Source: Eucalyptus grandis
Lineage: Eukaryota; Streptophyta; Magnoliopsida; Myrtales; Myrtaceae
Assembly: GCF_016545825.1 (NCBI RefSeq)
Contig: NC_052615.1
Coordinates: 37,349,516 to 37,413,515, forward strand
Direction of reading: 5' to 3'
DNA length: 64,000 nucleotides
Shown here: positions 44,246 through 57,130 of the stretch, in pieces
How the letters are laid out: each line of letters opens with the position of its first letter
Position numbering within the stretch: the stretch's first letter is position 1
The notes under the pieces: model-generated
The model's input: the letters and a program-made list of their open reading frames with translations, nothing else
Database searches by the model: none
Told to the model about the DNA's origin: nothing
Program-made: the position numbers and the translations under genes

Positions 44246-45355
44246 AATCTATCAAGGGTGATTTCGCGTTTTTGTATAAACAGAGTGTATTTAGTTATAA
44301 AGAAGGTTGCCCCAATGGCTACCCTTTTCTCATGGGAAGAGGAAGGTGCGGCGTTTAATTCCCCACTTTCTCAGGAGGACTAAGGTGGATAGGTTTAGTT
44401 TCATGTGTGAATCTCGACGAAGTAGGGTAAAAGTCTAAAAGTGAGCCAAGAATTAAAGTGGGATAGATAAAAAAAAAAAATACTGGGATAAACCACATTA
44501 AAGTTGCAAAGTAAAAATAATGCAATCCCCAATATAAACAGGATAATTGCCAAGTCAATTGCCAAGTCAAGTCATCAATAATGCAATTTATGCATGACTT
44601 CCAATGCACCAATAACTAACTAATCAAAGTAGTTTTAGGAACAGGTCTCACATTGCCCCAGCATGCAAACGTGGGGTTGTACACCAAGCTCCATTTTTTT
44701 CTTTTTAACATCTCTATTATTTAGTTGGGAGTAGACTTGTCAAATTAGTGCATTGGATTAGTTTGAATGAGTCGCAATAGGGTCCCAACCCAAATTAATT
44801 TGTATTAAACTATAATTTTAGCAACATATGCCCAACATATGCCCAATCCAATCAAAACTCCAATTCTTAACAGCTTTTCTCCTTAAATATAGAAAATGAC
44901 ATACCAAATAAACTAACCAATTTTAAATAAAATAAACTTGAAAAAATAACAAATAAGAAATTACTAAAAATAATCATTTTAAATAACTCGCTTTTGAATG
45001 CATTAACAAAGTGACCTGTGTCAATTTTCAGCAATCATCGTCCCACTTTGTTAGCACTATCGCACCGATGTTGTAAGAATTTTTGGAAATTAAAAAAATT
45101 GAATTTGTAATAAAAAATTATGTTAGGAAAAGATCAAAAATGTTCTTCCTTCAAAAGAAAGGACATAATAGACACATGGAAGAACCAAAATTCATCCAAC
45201 CATCTCCTATAAAATATTTCCTTCAATACAACGAACCTAGTATTAATCCATTTTTTAATATGTTGTGTTCTTAAGAGAGCTAGAGGTGATTGGACCTTCG
45301 CGCCCGTATTCCTAATTTATTAAAAAAAGAAGAAGAGCTGATTGAGGTAACAATT

Positions 45356-45426
<71 letters not shown>

Positions 45427-46330
45427 TCCTGTGTTGCATCATCTATTTATCTAGAGCAAGGTCTAAATTGATAGGATTTCAAGTCCGTGGACCATGGACA
45501 CAATTTCACAGCTCGCAGCTTTTGAACACGAGATGGCCCTCAATTATCAATTTTTTTATATATGTGTTTAAAGAAAACCAATTAACCATCTAAAGACAAA
45601 GCTTAGTCAATACGAAGTCTTCTTCACGCTAAACTGAAGGGGCCACAATGTATATTAACCAATCAACCAAATCCTACGCTTCCATCTAGTGAAACCTTTG
45701 GAAGCACTTGAGTTTTTCCAAGTAGACAAGAATTGCACATTGGGCCAATAGCAGGCTCTACTTGTTGGATTGCACCTTGAAAGGGGTTGTAATTGATAAG
45801 TCAAAAGTCACCAACAATGCATTTATGCCTAACTTCCAACCCACCAATAACTAGGATTGGTGAATGTTCTCTCAATTAGGACTTTTGCAAGTCAATTTCT
45901 CTTTTGAGTAATTGTTGCGCCATAGAGATGAATGTACCATTAGTGAAGTTCAAAAATATGGAAACTTATGGTGGCCAACAAATTGCCAAGCACTTTAAGT
46001 GATGACCTATGAAGACATTTCAGTGGATGATGTTCAAAAGGACTATATTGCAACTTTTCAAAAAGATTTAGGATTTAGATTGTGTTTCTCGAATGGCTAA
46101 GAAGTTTACTCATTGATTAAGTAACATTATGTGAAAATTGGCTAAACAAAAGGAAAGAGGGAAAATTGTCCAAAAAGTCCAAAAGCTATTATATTTTGAC
46201 CAATTTAGTTTTAAACCATTTTAATATGCCAATTGAATCATAAACATTTTTACGGTTTGTCTATTGAGTCCATCCAACCAATTTTGCTCGGAAATCGCTG
46301 ACGTAAGCGCAAGTATTGACATAATTTGTT
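44246..46330 (+). repeat. Compound dispersed repeat, copy 3
   Basis: Homologous over most of its length to 60607-62375. Both copies start at 'tcaagggtgattt' and 'tataaacagagtgtattta', pass through 'agcatgcaaacg', 'aagaaccaaaattca' and a TC microsatellite, and then reach the module shared with the window start. The 5' inverted end of the Mutator-like repeat begins at about 46158. Short frames within both copies (for example near 45083 and 61134) look like chance. No protein domain was recognised. Confidence 0.7.
45359..45422. repeat. (TC)n microsatellite
   Basis: 32 tandem TC units. The same place in the duplicate copy at 61571-61593 has only about 11 units. Confidence 0.95.
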
Positions 46331-46479
46331 TTTTCCTTCCATTCTTCCTCTTCTAGCCTAAGTGTCCAATTTTTCAAAAAAGTGGCACTTAAATGTACCT
46401 TTTGGAAATTTTGGCACTTATGTGTCCCTCCTACCAAGTTGTGGTACTTGTGGTATTCATTGATTGGCGAAGCATACTT

Positions 46480-47121
46480 GGAAGGTTTTACTTATGGAAA
46501 CCTAGATCCTGATTGTATGGGCGAGCAGGATTAGTGGGCTATCGTCATATTCCTTAAATAACTCGAGATATCCCCTAATTGATTCTGTCCAACAAGTAGA
46601 TTGGAAGAGCTCCTTTGGAAAGTGCCAACGGGTATGAAGGCATGGAGGAGTATATAAGGAAGACGTTCTAGTTATTCGAGTGTGTGCGCGATAGATAAAT
46701 TCCAAAGTCTGAAGCTTCATGTTCTTTGCCAATTCAATTGTTGAGCGTAAATTTGTACTCAAAAGAGAGTTTATACATTTGTGAGACCTTGAAAAAATGT
46801 AGCAGAGTTTCTACACCGTGGAATCAATGACGTGATACCGTAACGACTCTTTTGATTCATAGTGAAATCCAGACGGTGGGCTGTCAGTGCGGGAGAGTGG
46901 ACGTAGGTTTGGATTAAGCCGAACTACTATAAACCTTGTGTTCTTATTCTCTTCCCTAAACTCTTTTACTTTACTCATAACTCTATTTAATTGTTAGAGT
47001 CTCGTTTCTATTTTAAAGTTTACTGTTAAACAGACTCAAGTTAAAAGTAAATTTTTATACTATGCTTCTCAAAAGTTTGTTTTCGCACCTATTCACCCCC
47101 TCTAGGTGCTCGTAACTAACA
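46480..47121 (+). mobile_element. Truncated Sirevirus LTR
   Basis: On the plus strand this matches the Copia-3 LTR in opposite orientation: 'cctgattgtatgggcgagc' (46507), 'tgccaacgggtatgaaggc' (46622), 'gagtatataaggaagac' (46649) and 'tggattaagccgaactac' (46910). It ends CACCCCCTCTAGGTGCTCG...CTAACA at 47121. The 5' end is lost and no target duplication was seen. It has no internal region. Confidence 0.75.
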
Positions 47122-47264
47122 TTCACAAACTCTGAATTCTGTGCTCACTGCTCCAAAACATTTAGAAGTCACTAATCTTACTATCTTGCATTGGAATTTA
47201 AAGCTACAGGGCAAAAGAAAGCCTTTGCTAGAGTGATGGCGGTGTGAGGCAATCCCAATTTTAC

Positions 47265-49215
47265 TGTCACACCCCGAACCTCGGGCGCGCCAACATCCCA
47301 CCATGGTCAAACAAATGCAACATTCCCAGGTTAAGTTGCCGACCCATTCAGTTCTTTAATGCACATGCGGAAGCATATTATAAAACCCCTGACAATAAAA
47401 TATGGGATAAAAAAGCATAGAACAATTTCACAACAGTACACTTTCATAAATCGACGGAGTTACAGACGAAGGCCTACAGCCAAAAGTCTATAAAAGAATG
47501 ACTCTTAAAAAAGAACCATTTTATGACCTACAAGTCGTACACAAATTACAATCCTTCAAACTTCACCTCTGCAACTCCACAAGGCCAACCAGGGCGAACG
47601 CGCTCCGTCCACGGGGACCTGAAAATGTTGACCCACAACGGGGTGAGGCATTGTCTCAGCAAGTTCAACCCCCTAAACCCCTATTAGAAAGAGAATACGC
47701 CCAAAGGTGGCCTAGCCACAATATCAAGAAGACTTACCTCATCTTAGTCCTTACCTGCAGGTTAGTACAATTTATATAATTCAATCACGTGCAGTTATAA
47801 GAACCAAACCATTGCAGCACAATCGCATCATCCAAACAATTCAATTGCTCAGATCGTCTTAGCGATCAATCGACTCAGTCGATTACATGTCAGTAAGATC
47901 ATCATACGGTCATTTTAATTATTCAATCACTGCCTTCACTCGCGACTCTACAGGTAAGTCTAACATTTAGTGGTAATCACGGCCCCACTCGGCACAACCT
48001 TTAAAAGGTGGTAGATCACAGCCCAATGAGCACGACCTCTGTCAGGTGGTAAATCACGGCCCAATTGGGCGCAATCTTTATCAGGTGGCGAATCACGTCC
48101 CTATTGGGCGCAACCTTTATCGGGTGGCTAATCACGGCTCTATTAGGTGCAACCAAATCCAATTTGGTGGCAAATCTCGGTCCAACTGGGTGACTTTCTA
48201 AGTTCACTCATAACCACATCACGGTTATCTTTCCATCAAATTCGACACTTTGGATTTTATGAAAGAAATCCCTATTTTTCACAATCAACATTCAATTTTC
48301 AATAATCAAACATCAAATTCATAATCTGAATACACGGCAGCAATCATTGCGAAATTCTGAGAAAATAAGGTCCCGACAAAATTTTCGGAATTTAATAAAT
48401 AATTAATTTTATTCCGAAATTAATTAAATAATAGTATTTTAATAATTTCGAATAATAATATTTTATTATATTATTTAATAAATCCGAAATATTTAATAAA
48501 TCAAAAATAAATTCATTTAAGTCACATCAAAGCTTATCTTAACATAAACACTTACTTAGCCTTAACTTAAACATACTTTAAGTTAATTAAACATCTTAAT
48601 ATAATCTACACTTAAATAAATTAAACTAACCGCCTAATAACACTTAACCTAAATTAAACCTCCCTAAGCATAATTAACCCTCTAATCCAGATTTAGTGAG
48701 CTAAACTCACTTGATTAGCGAGCCGAGCGAATCAAAATGACGAGGACGCCGAGGGGAACAACTTTTCTCAAAGCGGGCCAAGCATCCGGGGTCGGGAAGC
48801 CAGCCAAAACGGGCCAAAACCGGGCTGAGATACCCATTCTCTTGGCTGTTGTTTGAGGTCGACGGAGGGCGGATCCGAGTTAAGCTTGGGTCGGAAATGG
48901 GTGGAGAAGACTGGCGGGGCTTGGGCAGGCCGGTGGGGAGGTCGACGGCGGAGGAGGGAGCTCCGGCGAAGGCCCGAGCTGCTCGGGTCAGCTGCTACAA
49001 CGCGGGCTGGCGCAGATGAGGGCAACGTCGAGCGGTGGTTAGGCGCGTGGGCGACGTGCGTGCAGTCGGGCGGAGTGGTGGCGGCGGCGACAAACGAATG
49101 GCGAGGGTCCGGCTGGCGATGTGCGACCACCATGGCTGCTCAGTTCCGTCGAGCAGCAAGAAGAGAGATGGAGAGGGGGAAACCAACGGAAGGGAGAGAG
49201 GAAGGAGAGAAAGGA

Positions 49216-49267
<52 letters not shown>

Positions 49268-49961
49268 CCATTTTATTTTATTTTTTTTTTCTCTTTCTTT
49301 AATCCAACAAAGATGGCTCACCATGACCTAAGATGACATCATATTCCACTCACCCAATCCTCCACAACCTCTTCCAATGGTTGCAATTTCCTTCTCCGCC
49401 GAGGCATGAAACTTTGTACATTAAATTCTTCAATTCCATTCGAATCTCTTCCAATTGAGTCCAATTAAAGTTCATAAATTAATTCAATGTCACCACACTT
49501 CAATTCACACCCTCACTTGTCCATAGAACCTCCTTGAGTCCCAAGGGCACGACCAAAAGCGGGCCTACTAATTCCTCGAGCCAAATTAGCCATTCTCTGA
49601 TTTAATTCGCTGAAAAACTCTGATTGCATGAAAAATCTTCCGATGATGAGTCAATGATCCTAAAATGATTTGTGACACATCATGACTTCCAATTTCTGAA
49701 TTCGATCTCAACTTTCACGGTTAATTTCAATCTGGTGCAATTCCAGCGCATCCTAACCTACCGAGTAGCTTTCAGAAATTTTCTTGCATCCAACCCGAGG
49801 GTGATCAGTCCCCAAGTCTGACGCGTTAAAATCACTTAATTGCTTCGTCCAATAGGCTAGTCCTCTCATGAGTGGCCAATTTAGAGAGACGAACTTTATG
49901 CACAGATGAAATGCCCGACTCAATCAGCTGAAAATAGAATTAGAAAAATCGGGATGTCACA
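47265..49961 (+). mobile_element. Family-A solo-LTR-like element, copy A4
   Basis: It begins TGTCACACCCCGAACCTCGGG and ends AAATCGGGATGTCACA. A perfect 5-bp duplication TTTAC lies at 47260-47264 and 49962-49966. Length is 2,697 bp. It contains the 'gtctcagcaagttcaaccc' block (about 47653), a degenerate tandem series (47975-48190), an AT-rich middle (48300-48680), and a GC-rich island (48760-49150) followed by an AG microsatellite. It is the cleanest full copy in the window. No coding sequence is supported. Confidence 0.82.
49219..49264. repeat. (AG)n microsatellite in A4
   Basis: 23 tandem AG units at the 3' edge of the GC-rich island of A4. Confidence 0.95.
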
Positions 49962-49966
49962 TTTAC

Positions 49967-51072
49967 CCTAAGGAGAACCCTCTTTACCACTTGGATTGAT
50001 CTTAAGGCGAAGGGCATTAGGGGGAATGGAAATTTTTCCTTTTGTGATTGCAGCGGCACGAGTGGACCGAGAAGCATCGAAGAGAAGATGCAGAACTCGA
50101 TCTTTCACAAGAATGCTTGTGCCGAGAAGCAGAGCTTCGTGATCAGAATCGGAACAACCATTCGGGTTTGGGAAGAGAGCCTTGCTGCCATTGGTATGAT
50201 ATTCCACGACATGTCCACACCTGGGCGACATGTTGTTTCGACAAGCTACAATTGCTTTTCCTTGAACAAACTACACCAATGTGAACGACACTAACCTTGG
50301 ATGAAAGCGAGTGGAGCTTGCGAACGACGGACTTGAAGCTTGCAAATGACTTAAAGCTTGTGGACGATGACCTTGTGAAAGAAGAGAAAATGGCGAATAG
50401 CAAAAGCGACGAGGATCAGGTGAGCGGCATGGCCGAGGATTGGGCGAGTGCAATATGCTTAAGCAGCCAGGGAGAGGAAGGAAGAAAATATGAATAATTG
50501 AAAATCCTATTCAATTTGGAAATTTTTAAAAAATTTACCCAATTGCAGATTTTGACCAAATTACGCCTGTTCTAGTTGCTGGAAAATGTTCATCAGTGAA
50601 TATTTGGCTGATTGGGAAGTTTAAGCCCTTATTTGAGATGGACTTGGTCACTTGAGACCCTTATTTAAAATAAAGTCCACTTTATATTTCAAGCCTTTAA
50701 TTAGAATTTTTTCCTTAAAGTTAGAACTTGAGTATGCAATTTATCTATATTGGCTCATACAAAAGGTAACTTTCAACTCATACCAATGTACAGGAAAACA
50801 AAACATGAGAGTAGTCTATCGGATCATCCGAAGTGATGACGTACTTCATATTCATTAGAGGATAGAGGGGATTTTTAAACATGTTTTGAAGATAGTGGAA
50901 TAGAGATTTTCCAAATTATCCCTTTTGTACACCCGATTCTTTCTCCTTCATAACGAGCTAAATCCCAAAAAGAAAAAGAGATATAGACAGAAAAGTATCA
51001 TTTGATCTGCAATATCCATTAAAATTTTATTCCTGTAGACTCGATAGCTTTGCTGATAGTTATGGAGCCCAA
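49967..51072. other. Intergenic between A4 and the receptor kinase gene
   Basis: A minus-strand frame of 87 residues (50231-49968; EALLLGTSILVKDRVLHLL and STRAAAITKGKISIPPNALR) looks protein-like, but I do not recognise it. It overlaps a second minus frame, so its status is unclear. The A4 insertion lies just beyond its 3' end. From about 50785, 'caatgtacaggaaaac' and 'ggatcatccgaagtgatgac' form the unsplit version of the sequence that Copia-1 entered at 5332. Confidence 0.4.
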
Positions 51073-54000
51073 TCACTCGGACAAGTAAGCTTGAGTGCGT
51101 GCACATAATTCTCGCGCGACAAAATGCATGGTGGGTCGCGAATCAGCACTTGTGTGCGTGCACGCTAGTGCCGTTGTGACGATGATTGCCACTTTCTTGG
51201 CTAGTTGGCCAGTCGGAGGAGGAAAACGCGGATCGAGCACATCCTTCAGCATCAAATTTGCGTCCTCAGAGATTGTTGATGTTGGTGTCATTAATAGAGA
51301 AGAGAGAAGATCCCCTGGATGCTTTCCCATCATAATCTCTAGCGCCACTACTCCGAAGCTATACACGTCACATTTATTCGTTACCCGCATCATAATTGCT
51401 AACTCTATTTTCATGAAAGAACAATGCATTAATATTTTGATCAATGTCAAGTTGCACAAAAATTCCAAATTTCTTTGGTATTATTAATATGAATGACTTT
51501 TCAAAATCTATACTTGCTCTTAAAAAGTCTGATGAGAATTATATGATGAATCCAAATTTGAGAACAATTCATGCTAATATGTACAAGCGAAATGCATAGT
51601 TAGCTTTGATTATATGGCTTACCTGGAGCCATGTAGCCATGAGATCCGGCCACTGTGGCCCAATTCGATGAGTCTGAATTCAAGAGTCTTGCCGTCCCAA
51701 AATCTGAGAGTTGAGGCTCGAGGTCTGACTCAAGCAAAATGTTTTTCAATGTTATGTCCCAATGGACGATAGGCGGTGAGCAATTGTGATGCAAGTAAGC
51801 AATTGCGTGAGCCACGCCTTGAACAATGTTCACCCTTGTACCCCAGTCCAGTTCAACGGCTCCCGTTCCTCCATACAAGACATTTGCCAAACTACCTCTC
51901 TCAACAAACCCATAGACCAAGTACATGAAACCCCTCGTGGAACAGAACCCGTGGAGCTTGATCACATTGTGGTGTCGAACCTCGGTCAACACGCGGATTT
52001 CGTTCTCGAAACTCTGGCGGTTGACTGTTGGGACATTGCTGGATTCTAGTGCGTTGAGCTTTTTAACAGCGACGATTTGGCCGCTGGCCAATATGGCCTT
52101 ATAAACGCTCCCGAACCCACCTTTTCCGATGCAATATTCTTCGCTGAAATCATTGGTGGCCTTGGCGATGTCGCTGAATGTGAACTTCCGTAACCTTTCC
52201 CATATGATCTGCTCAGATTTCTCGTGCTTTTTAAGACGCTTGATCTCTTCCTCTTTGTCAAGAAGATTTTTTCGCCACTGACGTAGCAGAATCACGGCAA
52301 TTAGAATCGCCAAAAGTAGTAAGCAGCAGATGCCAACACTCACACCAACCAAAACCTTTTTTCTTTGGTCAGTCGATTTACTGCTTGTCCCACAAGGAGA
52401 TAATCTGGTCACGTATCCACACAAGCCCGGATTCCCGATAAAAGCACTTCCCGGTGCTTGTTGGAAGAGGCGACCACTAGGAACTGCACCTATTAGTTTG
52501 TTGTATGATAAGTCTATAGAGCCTAAACTGCTCATGCTGTTGAGAGCTGCAGGAATTGTACCCGAGAAGTTGTTATGCGAAAGATTGAGATTTTCCAGCT
52601 TAGTAAGCTTTGCCAAATTGGACAGAATTGATCCTGCTAGTGAATTGTGGCTCAGATCTAGGAGAATTTGTAGTGCGAACAAGTTCCCGAGCTCCGGCGG
52701 TATGATGCCCAACAGATTGTTGTTGCTCAAGTTCAAGCTCAGTAAATTCTTGCAATTCGCTAGCTCATCCGGTATGCTACCGCTTATTGCGTTCTTCGAC
52801 AAATCAAGATAATTTAGCTTCGATAAGTTTCCTAATGAGATGGGAATATCTCCAGCCAAATGATTGTTGCTCAAGTTCAGGCTCAACAACTCCCCTAGAT
52901 TTCCCATCTCGTCGGGAATTTTCCCGGTCAAGTCATTGCTGTAAAAAGTCACGGCACGCAACTGAGACAACTTCCCAAGCTCCGGTGGGATGCGGCCGGT
53001 AATTTTGTTCCCATTTATCTGCAAAGTCTTGAGATTTGTACACTCTCCCCATTGTGTGGTGAGATTCCCGACAAATCGGTTGTTGCTGAGGCTTATAAAA
53101 ACCAGATTCGGATAAACTCCAAATGCACTCGTGACATCTGCAGTGAACTGGTTGCTGTCCAGACGGACTCTCATTAGCAGTGAACAATTCTTCAAACAGT
53201 CAGGCAGCGGCCCAGTGAAGTTGTTCCCTTGGATCATGAGATATCGAGGAGCAAAGCCACTGCATAAATCTGGCGGCAGCTCCCCGGTGAAGCCGTTGTT
53301 CGCAAAGCAAACAGATTTCAGAGAAGGGCTGTACTTGCCTAAATCACGTGGTATTTCTCCCGAGAAATTGTTCGAGCACAAAGAGATCTTCCGTAAGTTA
53401 GGAAGGCGAGAGATGGTCTCGGGAATCTTTCCATAAAGCTGGTTCATGCCAAAATAGAGAGACGTCACCAACGTGAGATTCCCGACCTCCGGAGGAATAG
53501 TCCCCGAGAGCGAATTATTGTACATGGAGAGGTGATTGAGCTTGGTCAGACTTCCAATTTCGGGCGGAATTTGCCTGGAGATGAAATTTCTCTGGAGCTT
53601 CAGAGAAACAAGTTCGGTCCAATTTGTGAAGAAGTCAGGCAGTAACTCACCCGACAGGCGATTATGCGAAGCTCTAAATAATGACAATCTGACTAGATTG
53701 GACAGTGAGAGAGGCAGCTCCCCAGAGATCGAATTCTCGGCAAGGGCTAAGTAGGTGAGGTTAGAACAGAGCCCGAGCTCCGAAGGGATCGAAGAGGTCA
53801 ACTCGTTTAGTCTCAAATCAAGCTTTTCAAGCTTTCACAATTGTCCAATGGAGCAAGGAATTGCCCCTTCAAAGAAATTGACCGCCAGCTCCAAGAATCT
53901 GAGCTGGGATAGATTGCCGATCGAGGACGGTATTGGGCCCTCGAGATTGTTGTTGCTGACGTCAAAGCGGGTCAGGTTCGGGAACGAAGCGAAGTCGAGC

Positions 54001-54308
54001 GCATCGAGCGTGCCGTTGAGGCTTGAGCCAGAGAGGCTGATATCTGTGACCAACCCGCCACCGTTGCAGGCAATGCCAGTCCAGTTGCAGAGATGGGGGA
54101 TGTTGGTGAGGGACCATGAGCTCAGGGAAGGTAGAGGTGGAGGGGGCGAGAGGGAGTTCTTCCATTTGACAAGAGCTTGCGCCTCTGTGGTCGGTGATGG
54201 TGAGGCCTGAAATGGAAGCAAGAAGAGGAGACAGAGGAACAGGAAAAGGAAGAGGGGGCAGGTTGCAATTGATTTTGTCATGCTTAGCAAGATGCTATTA
54301 GGCTTCAT
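51073..54308 (-). pseudogene. LRR receptor-like kinase (MIK2/At1g35710-like), probable pseudogene
   Basis: A two-exon minus-strand gene for a plasma-membrane LRR receptor kinase of about 1,005 residues. The upstream ATG is 54308; the Met at codon 10 (54281) better fits the TATA position. Signal peptide: hydrophobic LFLFLFLCLLFLLPF (about 19-33). The LRRNT-type cap (EAQALVKWKNSL ... CNWTGIAC) precedes about 20 repeats of LxxLxLxxNxxxGxIP. A transmembrane segment lies at about 653-676. In the kinase are GKGGFGSVY (from 727), VAVKK (Lys ~746), HWD (849-851, normally HRD), DFG (869-871) and APE (894-896, across the intron). An in-frame TGA replaces codon 158, within IGQL-stop-KLEKLDL, where relatives have Arg. 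The last exon ends ...[12 protein letters not shown]. It is otherwise intact, so decay is recent; a sequencing error is possible. Confidence 0.85.
51405..51622 (-). other. Intron of the receptor kinase gene
   Basis: 218 bp, with donor CCAG|GTAAGC at 51623/51622 and acceptor AAAATAG|AGTTAGC at 51405/51404. Joining restores M-A-P-E-L in the kinase activation segment, phase 1. The 3' exon is 51404-51073. Confidence 0.9.
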
Positions 54309-54332
54309 GAGAAATGAGTGAGCTGAATGAAC

Positions 54333-54339
54333 TTTTATA
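54333..54339 (-). promoter_or_regulatory. TATA box of the receptor kinase gene
   Basis: The minus strand reads GCTATAAAAG, with TATAAAA at 54339-54333. A start site about 30 bases downstream would fall at about 54305-54310, on or just past the ATG at 54308. Translation from the second Met (54281) is therefore more likely. Confidence 0.55.
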
Positions 54340-54344
54340 GCATG

Positions 54345-57125
54345 AAGGGTTCTAGTTTAGACCAAAGACCACGAGAAAGTGACAAAGTCTGCGGGAGTCT
54401 TACCGTGACAAACACCTGTTTGACTCCTAGTCATTTCCCCACAACGTTGCCTGCAAAATCCTACGTGTTATTTTTTGTAGAAAAGTTTTACCTAAATCAC
54501 AAAAGTAGCCTTCAGACTACTAGTACTTCTTACTAATACCCATTAATACTTCGAAAATATGATTTGAAGATTCTCGGTCAGGTGCCAAAATAATTGAAAT
54601 CCATCTATACAAATATTTGCTTGTTTAATTATAATAGACAAGCATTTGTCTAGTCAAGGCCACCCTCGCCTAAGCATGTAAGTGCAACCCCTACCCTCTT
54701 TGAGGCCCGCAAAGGTCAACGAGGCCCCATAGTGGCCGATAGAGGGAAAAAGAGAAAAAAAAAAGGAAAAAAAGAATAAAGAGAGGAAGGAAAAGAGAAT
54801 ATAAGGAAAAAAATATAAAATTAAAAAAAAATTAAAAATATTATCTAAAAAATTATTCATATCAGTCCTAATCAAACCACGTTATCAATGCCATGTCAAC
54901 AATTTTCAACGAAAGTTGATAATAGATGAAATGATTTAGGATTAAATTGACAAAAATAGGGATAAGAACTGCGCAAGTGTTATTACGTTCATACAACATT
55001 CAATTAATTGTTATAACTTTTTTTCGCTTACATTAGTGTTACAAACTTGAAAAATCAATCACTTAAAACTATCGGCGATTTGCTTCGCCAAAAAATCCAA
55101 CATCGACACCGGTTGTCTTACATGACATTGTCGACATTGAAGTGGATGTCAGTAAAAATTCAAAATAAAAAAGAAAATCGACGTTGAAAAATTATAATAA
55201 ACAAGCATTTGTCTAGTCTGGGCCACCCATTGCAGAACCGCTTCATTGAATCTCAGTCCTCGCGAGCCTCCAGCAGAAATATCAAAAGGAAAAGGAGGGA
55301 AAGGAGGGGGGTGGGAAGAAGGAGCCCAGGCAAGCGACCGCAGAGAAGCAAAAACCCTAAAAAAATCTCAGAGAGAGAGAGAGAGAGAGAGAGAATAGCA
55401 GCTCAAAAAGAAAGCATTGGACGTGCGCTAACCAAATGAAACGAAACGATCATTAAAAATAAAGGAGGAGATCTGCACCATTTATTTTTGGTCTCTGCAC
55501 AAAATCTAATTTTTATAAATATTCCGACATTGGGGAGGGTTTTTGGCTCGTGAAAATCGGCCTCAAATCGGATACGATCTGGAATTTACCGTAACTTCAA
55601 AACGGGCAGACCTAAAAAGGAGGAAGGCGGGAATCTGGATCTTATTGGAGACCACGGCCTCAAGGAGGCCCTCTCCTGAGACCGGCCTAGCTCAACGAGG
55701 CCCAACAGTGGCCGGTGAAGGGGAAAAGAGGAAAAAGAAAATAAGTAAATAAGTAAAAAGAATAAAGTATAAAAGGAAAAGAGAATATAAGGAAAAAAAT
55801 ATATGTAATTAATATAAAATTCATAAAAATATCAAAATATTATTAAAAATTGTCTATATTAGTACCGGCTATACCACATAGGACAGTCAACACCATGCCA
55901 ACGATTTTAAGCCAAAATTGATCAAATATACTTAATTGGCAAAAGGTCAAAAAATTAAGAACTTAACTGGTAAAAGTGCAATAAATTTAAAACCTTTTAG
56001 ACAATTTTCTTGTGTTCAACTCAATGTAGAGTTGCAACCAGAAACTCCTTAAATATCTGGTGCATAATTGACATAGACAATGCATATAGTGAGGTGGTGC
56101 TTGTAAAGCCAGCGGTTATTATAATTGCAAATTTGACAAGTTGCATCTTTGATTTTTTAATAGATATGGATGCAACGGTGATTTTTCTTTATCTATGGTA
56201 GAGGATATTGTGTTTGAAAATTCTTATGTGATAGTTAAATGTGTTGGTAGAGTTGGTACCTTGATGAGGCTCGCTTTTATAGTGAATTTTAAGTGCAACT
56301 TAAGTCTTGAAAGATGTTGTGGCAACAGAGGAGCCCATAAGGGGTTGTGGGAGAGTAGTGGTAGAGTCCGAGTTCAAGTTCAAGCAAAATAGTCGTAAAT
56401 TAACTCAAACATCAAGCCAATATGAAGATTGTTGTGAATTTATCTCAAATGTGCACCCGTAAAGGAAACCCAATCTAAATAGATTCTCTAAACAAAGTTT
56501 AGTTTTTCATATTCAAATATTAAGGGGCGTTAGTTTTTGCCCATCAATGAGCAAAAGAGCTCTTGGCCATAATAATTCATTGTGTGGCATGCTGATAAAT
56601 TACATCGTGAAGAATATATTTAGGTGGGTATTGGTTTTTGCCTATATGTAAGTAGAGAAACTACTAAGCGCGACAATCAATTATTCAAGCATGCTCATGA
56701 ATTACACTGTGAAGAAATTGTAAATGTTTTGAAGACAATAAATCTTGTGACAAGATTTGTGAGTTCCTTTGTGAAATCAAGAGATTGTTCCTAAGGAGTT
56801 GTGAGGATTAAATATTATGTAAGTTATTGGACGTAAATAGGAGTTGTAAAACACTGAGTGTGTTTGAAAGATTCTAGAACGGTTGTAATTTCCATGGTAT
56901 CATTTAATCTAAAGTGGAATTTCCATGTTGTTCTCCCTACAGAATTGATCACAGTGGTCGAACCATATAAATCCAATATCCAATTCATTTTATTGTACTG
57001 TTTATTATTATGTCTGATTGCATGTTTTTCGCAACACTATCTTTTAGAGGTAATGATGGATGGATTCAAGTACACTTTTGTCATTGCCATTGCTATTCAT
57101 GTTGGGTTCATATGATTAATTTTCC
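54345..57125. other. Intergenic with Mutator-like repeat fragments
   Basis: No host gene is recognised. The block 'acaagcatttgtctagt' occurs at about 54642 and 55202 and starts two related segments. Each has a purine-rich or GC-rich core ('caacgaggcccc/cccaacagtggccg') and an inverted-end-like 3' part (54880-54990 and 55855-56010), as in the element at 306-975. An AG microsatellite lies at 55371-55394. The rest, to 57125, is AT-rich without repeated or coding structure that I can identify. Confidence 0.5.
55371..55394. repeat. (GA)n microsatellite
   Basis: Twelve tandem GA units. Confidence 0.9.
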
Positions 57126-57130
57126 CTAAA

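Noticed and set aside
48768..49336. Overlapping frames of 70-150 residues with Arg-Glu repeats
   Set aside because: They are produced by the GC-rich island and the AG microsatellite of copy A4.
51786..53754. Plus-strand open frames
   Set aside because: They are antisense to the LRR receptor kinase and arise from its codon pattern.
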